From Bacillus sp. ISL-34 (lineage in GTDB: Bacteria; Bacillota; Bacilli; Bacillales; DSM-1321), in contig NZ_JAGGQJ010000005.1 in assembly GCF_018613325.1 (NCBI RefSeq), positions 1-64,000 of the forward strand: 64,000 nucleotides of DNA. Reading direction: 5' to 3'. Of the stretch, positions 62,055 through 64,000 are shown piece after piece; within the stretch, counting starts at the first letter, position 1; every line of letters begins with the position of its first letter. The position numbers and the translations under genes are program-made. The notes beneath the pieces were generated by a model. That model had not been told where the DNA came from, made no database searches, and saw only the letters and a program-made list of their open reading frames with translations.

Positions 62055-62684
62055 TTATTTTGTGCCGAATAAACGATCTCCTGCGTCTCCAAGACCTGGA
62101 ACGATATAACCATGTTCATTCAGTTTTTCGTCAAGGCCGGCAATATAAATATCAACATCAGGATGGGCCTCTTTTAATGCGTCCACACCCTCTGGAGCTG
62201 CAATCAAACACATGAATTTAATATTGACTGCACCGCGCTTTTTAATGGAATGGATCGCTTCGATGGCTGATCCGCCAGTGGCTAACATCGGGTCAACGAC
62301 AATACATTCCCTTTCTGCCAAATCACTTGGCATTTTCGCATAATATTCAACAGGTTTCAATGTTTCAGGATCACGGTAAAGACCAACATGTCCGACCTTT
62401 GCTGCAGGAATCAGCTTAATGATTCCGTCCACCATTCCTATGCCTGCACGTAAAATCGGGACGATTCCCACTTTTTTACCAGAAAGCATTTTCACTTTCG
62501 CCGTGCTTACAGGTGTTTGGATTTCCACCTCTTCCAGCGGCATATCCCTCGTGATTTCAAATGCCATCAATGATGCAACTTCATCCACTAGTTCACGGAA
62601 TTCTTTTGTTCCTGTATTTATATCACGTATATAGGCTAATTTGTGTTGAATTAACGGGTGATCGAAAACATAAACTTTTCCCAT
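62055..62684 (-). CDS. upp: Uracil phosphoribosyltransferase
   Basis: 209 residues. Converts uracil and PRPP to UMP (pyrimidine salvage). The PRPP-binding [15 protein letters not shown] and uracil-binding [17 protein letters not shown] motifs are intact. It sits between glyA and mnaA as in B. subtilis. Confidence 0.97.
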   Translation of the reverse strand: MGKVYVFDHPLIQHKLAYIRDINTGTKEFRELVDEVASLMAFEITRDMPLEEVEIQTPVSTAKVKMLSGKKVGIVPILRAGIGMVDGIIKLIPAAKVGHVGLYRDPETLKPVEYYAKMPSDLAERECIVVDPMLATGGSAIEAIHSIKKRGAVNIKFMCLIAAPEGVDALKEAHPDVDIYIAGLDEKLNEHGYIVPGLGDAGDRLFGTK

Positions 62685-62883
62685 TTAGCATCTCTCCAAT
62701 TCCATTGCTTAGTTTTGCGCTTTTTTATGATTTCCCTAATCGAATAGAAAAATTTTCGTGTCTTTTTAAATTCACTTCAACCTATTTTACAGAAAAATGT
62801 TTCAATCTTCAATAAAGGTTTAGATGTCAGACCTATTTTCACTATTCGGATTCTTCTCACATACTGACCTTCCATAAGGTAAA

Positions 62884-62914
62884 CAAAAAAACCGCTCCCT
62901 TTAAAAGGGAGCGG
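62884..62914 (-). terminator. Terminator of glyA
   Basis: The 10-bp perfect stem CCGCTCCCTT/AAGGGAGCGG (62892-62901 with 62905-62914), with U7 following on the minus strand. It lies 14 bp past the glyA stop. Confidence 0.92.
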
Positions 62915-62927
62915 CTTAGATTAGATA

Positions 62928-64000
62928 TTACAATGAAGGATATAATTCAAATTTGTTCGCTAATGATTCAACACGCTGTTTTGCTTCTTCAAGTTTAGCT
63001 GCGTCCTCATTATTTTTCAAAACAAGTCCGATGATTGCAGCTATTTCATCCATGTCTTCCAATCCGAAGCCACGTGATGTCACTGCCGCAGTCCCAATAC
63101 GAATACCACTTGTAACGAATGGTTTTTCCGGATCATAAGGAATCGCATTCTTGTTCACTGTAATGCCGATTTCATCCAAAACATGCTCAGCGATTTTTCC
63201 CGTTAATCCTGTAGAGCGCACATCAAGAAGAATCAAGTGATTGTCCGTTCCATCAGAAACAAGTGTGAACCCTTCTTTCTTCAAACCTTCGCCCAAACGT
63301 TTAGCATTGTCGATGATTTGTTGTGCATACACTTTAAAATCATCTTGAAGCGCTTCGCCGAATGCAACAGCCTTTGCGGATATAACATGCATCAATGGAC
63401 CGCCTTGAATACCAGGGAAGATGGATTTATCGATCTTCTTACCGAACTCTTCTTTACAGATGATCATCCCCCCGCGTGGTCCGCGAAGTGTTTTATGAGT
63501 AGTTGTCGTTACAAAGTCAGCATAAGGAATTGGACTTTGATGTAATCCGGCCGCAACTAAACCTGCGATATGCGCCATATCTACCATTAAATAAGCTCCG
63601 ACTTCATCTGCAATTTCACGGAATCGCTTGAAATCAATTTCCCGTGGATATGCACTTGCACCCGCTACGATCAATTTCGGTTTGTGCTGACGCGCTTTTT
63701 CCAAAACATCATTGTAATCGATACGGTGATCTTTTTCGTCTACACCATATTCGACAAAATTGTAGTTAACACCACTGAAGTTAACTGGACTTCCATGTGT
63801 TAAGTGACCTCCATGCGAAAGGTTCATTCCAAGCACGGTGTCGCCTGTTTGAAGCACTGTAAAGTAAACGGCCATATTGGCTTGTGCTCCAGAGTGAGGC
63901 TGTACGTTCACATACTCCCCGCCGAAAATTTCTTTCGCACGCTCACGTGCTAGATCTTCAACGATGTCTACATACTCACATCCGCCATAGTAACGTTTTC
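62928..64000 (-). CDS. glyA: Serine hydroxymethyltransferase, 5' end beyond the window
   Basis: The frame runs through to the window edge; 357 of about 413 residues are visible. The first visible residues include [44 protein letters not shown], normal SHMT sequence. The PLP lysine is in [13 protein letters not shown]. Interconverts serine and glycine with tetrahydrofolate one-carbon transfer. Cytosolic. Confidence 0.96.
   Translation of the reverse strand, partial: KRYYGGCEYVDIVEDLARERAKEIFGGEYVNVQPHSGAQANMAVYFTVLQTGDTVLGMNLSHGGHLTHGSPVNFSGVNYNFVEYGVDEKDHRIDYNDVLEKARQHKPKLIVAGASAYPREIDFKRFREIADEVGAYLMVDMAHIAGLVAAGLHQSPIPYADFVTTTTHKTLRGPRGGMIICKEEFGKKIDKSIFPGIQGGPLMHVISAKAVAFGEALQDDFKVYAQQIIDNAKRLGEGLKKEGFTLVSDGTDNHLILLDVRSTGLTGKIAEHVLDEIGITVNKNAIPYDPEKPFVTSGIRIGTAAVTSRGFGLEDMDEIAAIIGLVLKNNEDAAKLEEAKQRVESLANKFELYPSL

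Overview
The window is a chromosomal segment of an endospore-forming, flagellated Bacillaceae. Gene content and order (glyA, upp, mnaA, atp operon, murAA, spoIID, spoIIQ, spoIIID, mbl, flhO-flhP, fabZ, ywpF, ssbB) follow the Bacillus subtilis murAA/mbl neighbourhood. A complex I (nuo) operon lies between atpC and ywzB, an arrangement known from the B. cereus group but absent from B. subtilis. A Peribacillus (B. simplex group) or similar host is my inference; no rRNA or other species marker is present.

Layout. (1) 1-9 kb: a decaying 21-bp tandem repeat, a secreted SpoIID/LytB-domain protein, the class B penicillin-binding protein PbpC, a CorA-like transporter, two small hypothetical genes, and a divergent pair made of a 37-residue secreted peptide gene and a PlcR-like HTH-TPR regulator. 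(2) 9-18 kb: a structured 600-bp gene-free stretch, the ywqB-ywqA pair (SWIM protein and SNF2 helicase), a frameshifted LysE exporter opposite an intact MocR-type regulator with a palindromic operator candidate, a hypothetical gene, and a cluster of dispersed intergenic repeats. (3) 18-28 kb: a very large subtilisin-like protease and a five-gene Dpp-type peptide importer with a CodY-box candidate at its promoter. (4) 28-40 kb: ssbB, ywpF, fabZ, the flagellar rod genes behind a SigD-like promoter, mbl, and the sporulation genes spoIIID, spoIIQ and spoIID, then murAA, ywmB and ywzB. (5) 40-51 kb: nuoABCDHIJKLMN, whose NuoC carries a long Ala/Lys-rich repeat extension. (6) 51-58.5 kb: atpIBEFHAGDC behind a SigA promoter, with a broken atpZ at its head. 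(7) 58.5-64 kb: a Vpr-type protease, mnaA, upp and the 3' part of glyA.

Most interesting: at 7.8-9.0 kb a PlcR-like regulator faces a tiny export-signal peptide ending in a tandem heptapeptide (SELPGLY, AELPGLY, then K). The heptapeptide resembles the B. cereus PapR pheromone ADLPFEF. The shared intergenic region holds an inverted repeat that could be the operator. This looks like an RRNPP quorum-sensing module with two pheromone copies in one precursor and a divergent layout unlike plcR-papR. The neighbouring peptide importer and the two Vpr-like proteases are functions that could import or mature such a peptide, but that link is speculative.
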